From: Flavobacteriales bacterium UBA1820
GTDB taxonomy: Bacteria; Bacteroidota; Bacteroidia; Flavobacteriales; UBA1820
NCBI GenBank assembly: GCA_002314265.1
Contig: DCEW01000016.1
Coordinates: 31,667-48,956, forward strand
Direction of reading: 5' to 3'
DNA length: 17,290 bases
Shown here: positions 8,218 through 14,420 of the stretch, one piece after another
How positions within the stretch are numbered: position 1 is the first letter of the stretch
How the letters are laid out: the number at the start of each line of letters is the position of its first letter
Program-made: the position numbers and the translations under genes
Notes under the pieces: generated by a model
What the model saw: the letters and a program-made list of their open reading frames with translations, nothing else
Databases searched by the model: none
Told to the model about the DNA's origin: nothing

Positions 8218-8835
8218 ATGAGAACGACAAGAGTATTTATTATTCATCCCCAACGCCTGGTTTGTGTGGCTTTGCGGGATCTGATGGAGAAATTTGGCGA
8301 CCTGATGGTGGTCGGGGTGTCCTGTGATTTTGCCGGGGCACAGGCGGCTCTTGCCGACGGGACGATAGATGTTTTTCTAATGGCCGACCGTTTGGAAGAC
8401 TGTACAGGAGTGTCCGCTCTCAAGCGCATCCGTCAGGACCATCTCCATACCAAGGTGGTGTTTTATCGCCTGGGCGGGGCCAGTCCTCTTTTCGACTACA
8501 TGGCCACTCGTTACGGGGCGGGAGCCGTGCTGCCGGCTTCCTGCGGCTACTCCGAGTTGGTAGCGGCCGTTCGTGGGGTTCATGAAGGCACGCTCGAACC
8601 GATGCAGTCCCGGATGGCCGGACGTGCGCGCAAACTTTCGGCGCGCGAGATGGATGTCCTGGCCGGTATTCTGGAGGGAAAGTCCTTGGGGGAGACGGCC
8701 GAGGAACTGGGTATCAGCGACAAGACGGTCAGTACGTACAAAAACCGTTTGTTCCACAAACTGGGCGTGAAAAGTGCAGTAGAACTGGTGGGAATGTACA
8801 ACTGCGGCAACGGAGTGGGTTCCCTCTTCCAATGA
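8218..8835 (+). CDS. LuxR/NarL-type transcriptional regulator with a degenerate receiver domain
   Basis: The 205-residue product has response-regulator layout: a receiver-like domain at about residues 1-125 and a C-terminal LuxR-type helix-turn-helix at about 138-195. The latter reads LSAREMDVLAGILEGKSLGE, then ELGISDKTVSTYKNRLFHKL. The receiver has lost its chemistry. The N-terminal acidic pair is replaced by HP (VFIIHPQRLV, residues 6-15). The phosphoacceptor position is Ala in DVFLMADRL (A56), with an Asp one residue later. The switch Thr position is Tyr, and the conserved Lys is missing (GAVLPAS). It probably works without phosphorylation. No sensor kinase is nearby, so its signal and targets are unknown. 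It is divergent from guaB. A short basic frame overlaps its stop codon. Confidence 0.85.
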   Translation: MRTTRVFIIHPQRLVCVALRDLMEKFGDLMVVGVSCDFAGAQAALADGTIDVFLMADRLEDCTGVSALKRIRQDHLHTKVVFYRLGGASPLFDYMATRYGAGAVLPASCGYSELVAAVRGVHEGTLEPMQSRMAGRARKLSAREMDVLAGILEGKSLGETAEELGISDKTVSTYKNRLFHKLGVKSAVELVGMYNCGNGVGSLFQ

Positions 8836-8972
8836 TCTTTGACTTTCCGTTTATTCCTTTGCGGGGGGGGGTGAAAGTGGTAAAAAAAGTACGGCTTCCC
8901 TTCGTGAAAAGGGGACTGGAAAATATCCGCAGGAGAGGCAAGCGAAGAAAACTTTACGAGGGGGGGAGGTAG
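8832..8972 (+). CDS. Possible small basic protein overlapping the regulator gene
   Basis: An ATG overlaps the regulator stop codon as ATGA, an arrangement that allows translational coupling. The frame runs 46 codons to TAG. The product has 9 Arg and 6 Lys against 3 acidic residues, concentrated in the second half (VKKVRLPFVKRG, then IRRRGKRRKLYEGG). I recognise no family. A run of nine G (8863-8871) lies inside codons 11-14, and a run of seven G (8960-8966) lies near the end. An open frame of this length can occur by chance, and the gap before the convergent DUF6048 gene would otherwise be empty. It is a candidate, not an established gene. Confidence 0.3.
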   Translation: MIFDFPFIPLRGGVKVVKKVRLPFVKRGLENIRRRGKRRKLYEGGR

Positions 8973-8981
8973 CAGACTTGT

Positions 8982-9986
8982 TTATTCTTCCAACAATTCC
9001 GTGGGGGTAAATACCGGTGTAAATTTCGTTTTCTTTTCAGCATCTTCCCGGGCACGGCGTTCGTTCTCCGACTCCCGCTTTTGACGGATGCGGATGCGGT
9101 GCATCTTTTTGTACAAGGGGAATCGATACGCAATCCCGTACGACATCGAGAAAGCGACCGACTTGTTGTACACTTGTCCGATACCCGGAACCGCCAGCGG
9201 ACCGATGCCGCTCCCATCGCTTTGCGCCACGATCAGGTTGTAGCTCCCCTCCACCGACAGGAACAGGTTGTTCCATAGAGAGACTTCCGCCCCGATCGAC
9301 AGGTTGAGCCACATGGCCGAAGGGCGGTCCGTTATATCGACCGCGTAGTCCGTACCCCAGTACCCATCCGAAATCGTCAGGTCGTAAATATGCCGGTTGT
9401 ACTTGCTGTATCCCAGTTTGGCACCGAGATAGAGGATGTCGAGCCCTTCTTTTCCATTTTTTTGCAGGAAAGCCCCTTGCGTAAGGGCGTAGTGTACCCC
9501 CGCTTGTGCAAACCAGCCGTCCACCGAAGTACGCATCGAGGTGAAGTTCAGATGCCGCTTCGCCATTCCGAAGTTGGCGGCGGTATACAGCTTGGGGGTC
9601 AGCCGGTAGTCGACCATCACCATCCAGCCGCGATCCTCGTTTTTCCCGCTGATGATCGGCAGCAGGGGGGCGGCCAGGTCGATGCCCACTCGCAGGGCAT
9701 GTTGAACTTCGATGAGAGTGTCGCGACGGGTGGTATCTACCACCGGGAGGGTATCGGTAGCGATCTCCGTGGTGTCGATCAGTTCTCCCGCGCTGAACAG
9801 TTGGGAGTCGATCTCCGGCAAAACAGTCAGGGTGTCCCCGTCGGGAGTTTTTGTTGCTTCGGTCGAAGGAACCTGCAGGTCGGAAGGGATGGCAGCCTCT
9901 TTGCCTTGTTGCGCAAAAACCCAACACCCTGTCGTGGTAAGCACGAGCAGCAGCAGTGAGCGGATCAGGGGCGAGGCGGGGTGCAT
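8982..9986 (-). CDS. DUF6048-type outer-membrane beta-barrel protein
   Basis: The product is 334 residues with a signal peptide likely cut after VFA (A25). A Thr/Asp/Pro-rich low-complexity stretch follows at about 26-90. The rest has alternating hydrophobic and aromatic strands with glycines (GWMVMVDYRLTPKLYTAANFG and similar), typical of an outer-membrane barrel of the OmpA or OMP_b-brl kind. The end is charged and lies after the last strand. I assign it to the DUF6048 group by this layout and by its place after DUF6452 and rlmD, a Bacteroidetes gene order I recall. Its function is unknown. It starts 15 bases after the DUF6452 stop and is probably co-transcribed with rlmD. Confidence 0.7.
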   Translation of the reverse strand: MHPASPLIRSLLLLVLTTTGCWVFAQQGKEAAIPSDLQVPSTEATKTPDGDTLTVLPEIDSQLFSAGELIDTTEIATDTLPVVDTTRRDTLIEVQHALRVGIDLAAPLLPIISGKNEDRGWMVMVDYRLTPKLYTAANFGMAKRHLNFTSMRTSVDGWFAQAGVHYALTQGAFLQKNGKEGLDILYLGAKLGYSKYNRHIYDLTISDGYWGTDYAVDITDRPSAMWLNLSIGAEVSLWNNLFLSVEGSYNLIVAQSDGSGIGPLAVPGIGQVYNKSVAFSMSYGIAYRFPLYKKMHRIRIRQKRESENERRAREDAEKKTKFTPVFTPTELLEE

Positions 9987-10001
9987 GGGCGGCGAGAGGG
10001 G

Positions 10002-10532
10002 TTATTCGGTGCGGAAATACAGCGTGGCGGCCGTTTGAGCCGAATTGAACAATTCTCCTTCAGCCGGCGGAGTTTCGATGTCCTTGACGTATTCCAATAC
10101 CGGCCCGTCGGTGGTGCATTCGACGGTCACGCCCGAGAAGACAAAGCGAAATCCGCATGCCTTCGACAGGAAATCCAACCGGGGCGTGTAGCGCAGGGTG
10201 AGGGTGTCGGTCTGTCCGGTGATTTCCCGCTCGATGAGGTAACGCGATTCTTCTGCCTCGAAATCCACCGGCAGGGCGATTTCTTTGGCGCCTTCCGACA
10301 GGCCGATTTCGCTCAGGCGTTCGGTGCCTTGCAGTCCGTAGAAGTGAAGTCCCGTTTGCGAGTATTCTTCGGCTTGTCCGGCATCGTCAAACGCATAGAA
10401 CAGCACCTTCGCACGAGGAGTGGTGAGCGTCCCTTCCGGACAAATGTCGTCCTTCTCGCAGCCACCTGTCATCAAGAGAAGGAGGGAGGCGGCCAGCAGC
10501 CAAGGGCGCGGAAAGGTGCGGCGGTGCGTCAT
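10002..10532 (-). CDS. DUF6452-type lipoprotein
   Basis: I start at the ATG at 10532 (MTHRRTFPRPWLL), 13 bases after the rlmD stop; the open frame extends further into rlmD, but without a signal peptide. The 176-residue product has a basic N-region, a leucine-rich core and a lipobox-like TGGC (C25) followed by acidic EKDD, so it is probably an envelope lipoprotein. The body is beta-rich. C30 and two later cysteines (C124, C135 approximately) could form disulfides. No catalytic motif is visible. I place it in the DUF6452 group from its length, lipobox and position between rlmD and the DUF6048 gene. Close linkage suggests the two DUF proteins act together at the outer membrane, which is inference. 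Confidence 0.68.
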   Translation of the reverse strand: MTHRRTFPRPWLLAASLLLLMTGGCEKDDICPEGTLTTPRAKVLFYAFDDAGQAEEYSQTGLHFYGLQGTERLSEIGLSEGAKEIALPVDFEAEESRYLIEREITGQTDTLTLRYTPRLDFLSKACGFRFVFSGVTVECTTDGPVLEYVKDIETPPAEGELFNSAQTAATLYFRTE

Positions 10533-10545
10533 CGGAAGAGTTCGG

Positions 10546-11991
10546 TTATTCGGGTGTCCCGGTCCGGGGCGATTCCCTTCGGGACAAAAGTACGACATTT
10601 TCTACATGGAACGTTTGGGGGAACATGTCCACCGGTTGAATTTTTTCCACGCGGTACAAGGCATCCATCAGCGCCAGATCGCGCGCTTGGGTGGCCGGGT
10701 TGCAGCTTACGTACACGATGCGGGGCGGGGCCAGGCGCAGCAGTTGCGCCACCACGTCCTTGTGCATGCCATCGCGCGGCGGATCGGTGATCACCACGTC
10801 CGGGCGGCCGTAGCGGGCCACGAAGGCATCGTCGAACACGTCTTTCATGTCTCCCACCAGGTACTGGCAGTTGTCGATCCCGTTGCGGGCGGCATTTTCG
10901 CGGGCAGCGTCGATGGCTTCGGGGACGGATTCCACCCCGACTACCTTCCCGGCCCGGCGGCTGACGAACTGGGAAATGGTCCCGGTGCCGGTGTAGAGGT
11001 CGTAGACGGATTCCGAACCGGTAAGCCCAGCGAAGTCCCGTACCACGCGGTACAACCGCAAGGCCTGGGGAGTGTTGGTCTGGAAAAACGACTTGGGACC
11101 GATGCGGAACACGAGGTCTTCCATCCGTTCGGTGATGTGGTCGCTGCCGCGGTAGGTGCGGATGTCCAGGTCGTACACCGAGTCGTTGACTTTTTCGTTG
11201 ATGGCGTAGAGCAGCGAGGTGATCTGGGGAAAACGTGCCTGCAGGTGGTCCAGCAACCCTTCGCGGGCGGGACGGTCCTCGCGGCCGAACTGCACCAGGA
11301 GCATGACTTCCCCGGTAGTCTGGGAGATGCGCAGCATCAGGGTGCGCAACAGGCCTTGGTTGGTGCGCGGGTCGAAGAAGTCCAGGCCTTTTTCGAGGGC
11401 GTAGCGTTTTATCTCGTCGCGGATGGCGTTCGAAGGGTCGGGCTGCAGCAGGCATTTGCGGACATCGAGCACCTTGTCCCAGCGTCCTTGGATGTGGAAT
11501 CCGAGGGCGGGTTCGGGTGAGGAGATCTCCCCGGCGGCATCCAGTTCTTCCCGCGTGTACCACCGGCGACAAGCGAAGGAGAACTCCAGCTTGTTGCGGT
11601 AATAGTACTCGTGTTCGCAGCCCAAGATGGGACTTACCGGGGGCAGTTCCACGCCTCCGATGCGGCGCAGGTTGTTTTCGACTTCCTGTTGTTTGTAGTG
11701 CAGTTGCCAGCGGTACTGCATGTTTTGCCAGCGGCAGCCTCCGCACACCCCGAAGTGGGGGCAGGGAGGTTCGGTGCGTTTTTCGGAAAGGGTCAGCAGG
11801 CGTTCCACGCGTCCTTCGTAGTAGCGGGACGACTTTTTGGTGACCCGTACGTCCACCGTGTCGCCGGGAACGGCTCCCTCGATCAGCACCGCACGGCCGT
11901 CTTCGGCGTGTGCGACGGCTTTTCCCCGGGCGGCGGCGGCGGTAACGGCCAGGCCGTACAGGATGAGGTCTTTGGGATGGCGTCTGGACAT
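10546..11991 (-). CDS. rlmD: 23S rRNA (uracil(1939)-C(5))-methyltransferase RlmD
   Basis: RlmD methylates C5 of U1939 in 23S rRNA using S-adenosylmethionine. The 481-residue product has an N-terminal TRAM domain (about 1-70). The 4Fe-4S ligands are C77, C83 and C86 (CPHFGVCGGC), with a fourth at C180 in DVRKC. The SAM-binding motif is DLYTGTGTIS (about 331-340), then VVGVESV. Also present are DPPRDGM (about 403) and the nucleophile C430 in YVSCNPAT, with E464 as probable general base in FHVENV. The RlmCD/RumA family is broad and Bacteroidetes usually have one member, so uracil-1939 specificity is inferred. I start at ATG 11991 (MSRRHPKD); a TTG at 12024 would lie within the -7 box. It leads the rlmD-DUF6452-DUF6048 operon. 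Confidence 0.93.
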   Translation of the reverse strand: MSRRHPKDLILYGLAVTAAAARGKAVAHAEDGRAVLIEGAVPGDTVDVRVTKKSSRYYEGRVERLLTLSEKRTEPPCPHFGVCGGCRWQNMQYRWQLHYKQQEVENNLRRIGGVELPPVSPILGCEHEYYYRNKLEFSFACRRWYTREELDAAGEISSPEPALGFHIQGRWDKVLDVRKCLLQPDPSNAIRDEIKRYALEKGLDFFDPRTNQGLLRTLMLRISQTTGEVMLLVQFGREDRPAREGLLDHLQARFPQITSLLYAINEKVNDSVYDLDIRTYRGSDHITERMEDLVFRIGPKSFFQTNTPQALRLYRVVRDFAGLTGSESVYDLYTGTGTISQFVSRRAGKVVGVESVPEAIDAARENAARNGIDNCQYLVGDMKDVFDDAFVARYGRPDVVITDPPRDGMHKDVVAQLLRLAPPRIVYVSCNPATQARDLALMDALYRVEKIQPVDMFPQTFHVENVVLLSRRESPRTGTPE

Positions 11992-12021
11992 GTTCGTGCG
12001 GATACGGTTTCGTAGAGGATG

Positions 12022-12029
12022 CAAATGTA
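12022..12029 (-). promoter_or_regulatory. -7 promoter element of the rlmD operon
   Basis: The minus strand reads TACATTTG, an exact TAnnTTTG match, 30 bases upstream of the rlmD ATG. A partial -33 match (TTTA) lies 20 bases further up at 12050-12053. It is back-to-back with the predicted promoter of the plus-strand peptide cassette. Confidence 0.55.
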
Positions 12030-12063
12030 GAGATTTTATGACGATAATATAAATGTTAATTAA

Positions 12064-12095
12064 TTTGTTTTGTTTCTTCTTAGTTTTTTTATTTG
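12064..12095 (+). promoter_or_regulatory. Predicted promoter of the NVEALA peptide cassette
   Basis: TTTG (12064-12067) is followed after 20 bases by TTTATTTG (12088-12095), which fits the Bacteroidetes -33/-7 pattern with one mismatch in the -7 element. The predicted start is about 24 bases before the MKKKI start codon. The intergenic region between rlmD and the cassette contains nothing else recognisable. Confidence 0.4.
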
Positions 12096-12125
12096 CAAAG
12101 TAAATCTAATAATTCTTACTATATT

Positions 12126-12145
12126 ATGAAGAAAAAAATCTAATG
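12126..12145 (+). other. MKKKI start followed by stop, with A7 slippery run and TAATG restart
   Basis: An ATG at 12126 reads ATG AAG AAA AAA ATC TAA. The stop overlaps the ATG of the long peptide frame as TAATG. The run of seven A (12132-12138) lies just before the stop. One extra A, or a -1 ribosomal slip on it, changes the reading to MKKKNLMGVV and continues into the peptide frame. That gives the basic N-region the peptide otherwise lacks. This may be a frameshift site, a five-codon leader with coupled restart, a disabling mutation, or a homopolymer sequencing error. Confidence 0.6.
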
Positions 12146-12406
12146 GGGGTTGTCTTGCCTTTTATCTTTGGGTTGGTGACGACAACTGTAGTAAAGGAGC
12201 AAGGGAAATCTGAAGTTACATTGGAAAATATAGAAGCCATAGCTGGGGGAGAAGAAGGTGGCGAGGAATATTGGTGTCTTGTGACGTGGCAATGTACGGG
12301 TATTGATGCGAGGTATCTTTCTTGTGCGGGAAAAGAATGTTCTAGTGGTAATTTTGCAGGTGGATATGTTGAATGCGATGGTAATCGTCAAACTTGTAAT
12401 TGGTAA
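12143..12406 (+). CDS. NVEALA-type precursor peptide 1 with six-cysteine C-terminal part
   Basis: The uninterrupted frame gives 87 residues. If joined to the upstream MKKK start it becomes 93. It has a hydrophobic N-terminal segment (VVLPFIFGLV), a polar spacer, the leader motif LENIEAIAGG (residues 27-36), then a cysteine-rich tail with spacing C-x5-C-x9-C-x4-C-x11-C-x6-C. The motif LENIEAIA is a variant of the LxNVEALA element that names the Bacteroidetes NVEALA family, whose function is not established. The Gly-Gly after it resembles the end of a double-glycine leader, but no peptidase-containing exporter is nearby. The tail is probably exported and disulfide-bonded. The next peptide gene starts two bases later. 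Starting at 12143 leaves no Lys at the N-terminus, which is unusual for the family. Confidence 0.72.
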   Translation: MGVVLPFIFGLVTTTVVKEQGKSEVTLENIEAIAGGEEGGEEYWCLVTWQCTGIDARYLSCAGKECSSGNFAGGYVECDGNRQTCNW

Positions 12407-12408
12407 TT

Positions 12409-12690
12409 ATGAAGAAACATGTGAAGATTATAGCTTTTGGGGCTATTTTAGGGGTGTTTTTCCTTTGTGAAAGGAATGTGAACAATGTAAAGGAAGGGGT
12501 AGCTTATTCGGATGTTGTGTTGGCTAATGTAGAGGCAATAGCGGGAGATGAGGCTGAAGGGGGATGTACAGCATCTGTGATATGTAGTAATCATCCGACA
12601 AGGCCTATTTTTTGTACAGGGGAAACAGAGTGTGTAGGTAGTGTTGAAGGAGGGTATGTTAGGTGTGATGGGTGGACAACTTATTGTTAA
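12409..12690 (+). CDS. NVEALA-type precursor peptide 2 with six-cysteine C-terminal part
   Basis: The 93-residue product starts at MKKHVKIIAF, giving a basic N-region and a hydrophobic segment to about residue 19. The leader motif LANVEAIAGD lies at 38-47. The tail has six cysteines with spacing C-x5-C-x9-C-x5-C-x10-C-x6-C, nearly the same as peptide 1, and both end with GGYV[ER]CDG and a final cysteine. The two peptides are clear paralogues with differing loops. Here the Gly-Gly position is Gly-Asp, which argues against strict double-glycine processing. The stop lies seven bases before the propeller lipoprotein. Family knowledge: small Bacteroidetes proteins of unknown function, often found beside 6-bladed propeller lipoproteins. 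Confidence 0.8.
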   Translation: MKKHVKIIAFGAILGVFFLCERNVNNVKEGVAYSDVVLANVEAIAGDEAEGGCTASVICSNHPTRPIFCTGETECVGSVEGGYVRCDGWTTYC

Positions 12691-12697
12691 ATGGGTT

Positions 12698-13693
12698 ATG
12701 AAAAATAAAGTACAGATTTTAACGGGGATAGTGTTTTCTTTATTGTTCTCTTCTTGTAGAGAAAAAGATGTTATCCCTATAGTGGAACTTCATCCGCAGA
12801 AGAGCATAGAGGTGCTGAGTGATTCTTCGTTGTTTTCCAAGGTCCGTCGGATGAAGGCTTATCAAGGAGATATTTTCATTACGGAGGTCGGTCGTGGTCA
12901 GATTTTGCGTTTGGATGCAGATCTGAATTTGAAGAATACCATCGGGGGTAAAGGTAATGGGCCGACAGAGATGGTCGAGATGGAGGGGCTGGATATTAGT
13001 GGGGATACGATCGCTGTCTTCGATGTCGGAAATGCCCGAATTCAGTTTTATGACCTTTCGGGAAAACATTTGGGGGCTATCCCTTTTAGGGATCTTCCGA
13101 TAGGTAACAAGTGGGATTTGTCATTCTGTGCAGGGGAAATAGTTTGTAACAATTCTCGGATAGCACTCGATAGTGCTTTTGTACGAATGTCTGTCAAGGA
13201 TACTTCCGATAAGGCGTTTTTTGGGCGCTTGGATCGTTTTGACAGTGAAATGCAAACATATATTCGCAATGGTCATTTTTTCTTTGAAGATGGAGAATGG
13301 CTATGGGCCGTGTCGGACAATCTGCCTTTTCTGGATCGATACGATCGTTTCGGAAATCATGTGGAACGTTATGATTTTTCACAACTTCCGGTGATAAAAG
13401 ATGCGATTGCTTATGTGCAAATTCAACAAAAGAAGACAAACTCTTATGCTACGTTGATCAATGGGGCTTGTTTTGATAGCGAAAGGAAGAGAATGTATCT
13501 GTTGTGTAATTCTTGGATAGAGGGGGAATTTTTCCGCAACAGGATTCTTGTATTGGATTTGTCTTCCGGGAAGATCCAACCGGAATGTGTGTGGAAGTTG
13601 CCGGATGACGTGTATCGAACGATGTGTTTGGTTGGAGATAAATTGTATGTTTTCAACGGTTCGAGATGTCTGATAGAACGATTCGGGGTATAA
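12698..13693 (+). CDS. 6-bladed beta-propeller lipoprotein of the NVEALA cassette
   Basis: I start at ATG 12698 (MKNKVQILTG), which places the lipobox LFSSC (C20) correctly; the frame is open upstream into peptide 2 without a signal. The 331-residue lipoprotein has propeller-type repeats. The first visible blade is GDIFITEVGRGQILRLDADL, followed by GGKGNGPTEM at 83-92, which matches the G-x-GPxE turn of the Bacteroidetes 6-bladed propeller group (BF3164-like). Further blades include IAVFDVGNARIQFYDLSGK and, near the end, MYLLCNSW and RILVLDLSSG. No catalytic site is evident. Such propellers usually bind proteins or peptides. Being between the peptide genes and the thioredoxin-like gene suggests it binds or displays the peptides, which is inference. 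Confidence 0.83.
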   Translation: MKNKVQILTGIVFSLLFSSCREKDVIPIVELHPQKSIEVLSDSSLFSKVRRMKAYQGDIFITEVGRGQILRLDADLNLKNTIGGKGNGPTEMVEMEGLDISGDTIAVFDVGNARIQFYDLSGKHLGAIPFRDLPIGNKWDLSFCAGEIVCNNSRIALDSAFVRMSVKDTSDKAFFGRLDRFDSEMQTYIRNGHFFFEDGEWLWAVSDNLPFLDRYDRFGNHVERYDFSQLPVIKDAIAYVQIQQKKTNSYATLINGACFDSERKRMYLLCNSWIEGEFFRNRILVLDLSSGKIQPECVWKLPDDVYRTMCLVGDKLYVFNGSRCLIERFGV

Positions 13694-13696
13694 GAT

Positions 13697-14245
13697 ATGG
13701 AAAGAGTTTGGAAAATTTTTTTATTAGGCGTTATTTTTTGCATCACATCCTCTTGCGAGGATAATGATGAATGGAAAGGTATTATTGCAGAAAGAATAGG
13801 TACGGAATTGGTTTTGCCGGAGGGATTAGTGTGTTATAATAACATAAAGGATGGTGGGGAGATAGGGGGTGAACTTCAAAGAGGTAGGGCTAAAATAATT
13901 GTGTATATTAATGGGGAATGTATGGCTTGCGTCGACCAGTTTTCCCAATGGGAAAAAAAATGGGATGATTTTACAGAATTAGGTAAAGTTTCTATTTTAA
14001 TATATGTTCGTACCCAAGATGTAGAAGAATTGAAAAGATATATTAAGGATATAGGTTTTTCTCATCCGTTTTTTATTGATCCAAAAAGTGATTTATTGTT
14101 TAATAATAAGATACCATATGATAAACCATTATTACATACGTTTTTATTGGATCAATACAATAAGATAGTGTTGGTAGGTTCTCCTATAGGCAATATGAGA
14201 TTGGAAAATTTGTATAAACAGGAGATATTACGTTTGATCGAGTAG
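13697..14245 (+). CDS. Thioredoxin-fold lipoprotein with CxxC motif
   Basis: The 182-residue product has a signal peptide and a lipobox ITSSC (C20) followed by EDNDE. A thioredoxin-like core follows: strand KIIVYING, then ECMACVDQF with C75 and C78 as CxxC at a helix start. Next are a strand (VSILIYVRT), DIGFSHPFFIDP, and a final LLHTFLLDQYNKIVLVG hairpin, with P144 near the cis-Pro region. These match TlpA/AhpC-type redox lipoproteins of Bacteroidetes, although the usual WCxxC Trp is replaced by Glu. It starts three bases after the propeller stop. A redox role on the cysteine-rich peptides is attractive but inferred. It is the most AT-rich gene in the window: 15 of the 60 bases from 14041 to 14100 are G or C. 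Confidence 0.78.
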   Translation: MERVWKIFLLGVIFCITSSCEDNDEWKGIIAERIGTELVLPEGLVCYNNIKDGGEIGGELQRGRAKIIVYINGECMACVDQFSQWEKKWDDFTELGKVSILIYVRTQDVEELKRYIKDIGFSHPFFIDPKSDLLFNNKIPYDKPLLHTFLLDQYNKIVLVGSPIGNMRLENLYKQEILRLIE

Positions 14246-14348
14246 TCTGTTTTATTATTGTAGGGAGGAAGAGAATTACACGTTTCTTTATAGATACACA
14301 GGAGTGAAGTTCTGCTGGTTTCTGTTTTCTTTTTCCGGGGCTTATCAC

Positions 14349-14356
14349 TACATTTG
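14349..14356 (+). promoter_or_regulatory. -7 promoter element of gcvP
   Basis: TACATTTG matches the TAnnTTTG consensus exactly and lies 64 bases upstream of the gcvP ATG, predicting a leader of about 58 bases. The -33 region is only T-rich. I see no two-aptamer glycine-riboswitch layout in this short leader. The rest of 14246-14420 shows nothing recognisable and no convincing terminator for the peptide cassette. Confidence 0.55.
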
Positions 14357-14420
14357 TGCTCGGCGAGTTTTCGCGTGAAAAGAAACGACTTTTTCTAATC
14401 CTATACGTATTTTGTGAGTC

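Larger units (their letters stand above)
12064..14245 (+). other. AT-rich peptide/propeller/thioredoxin cassette (possible acquired island)
   Basis: Promoter, two peptide genes, propeller lipoprotein and thioredoxin-like lipoprotein are spaced by 2, 7 and 3 bases, so they form one operon. Base composition drops sharply against both flanks: for example 15/60 G+C at 14041-14100 against 40/60 at 16201-16260 in gcvP. No integrase, transposase, direct repeat or tRNA marks the edges. It lies between two housekeeping units, rlmD and gcvP, each with its own promoter. Confidence 0.6.

Noticed and set aside
8898..8913. CCCTT/AAGGG hairpin between the convergent regulator and DUF6048 genes
   Set aside because: The stem is only five pairs, and the nearest T run for the minus strand is eight bases away. 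It may be a weak terminator but cannot be supported.
12143..12406. Reading the Gly-Gly after the NVEALA-like motif as a proven double-glycine leader for an ABC exporter
   Set aside because: Peptide 2 has Gly-Asp at the same place, and no peptidase-containing ABC transporter or HlyD-type protein is encoded in the window.
14246..14420. Glycine riboswitch before gcvP
   Set aside because: The predicted leader is about 58 bases and lacks the paired aptamer layout. No conserved stems could be drawn.
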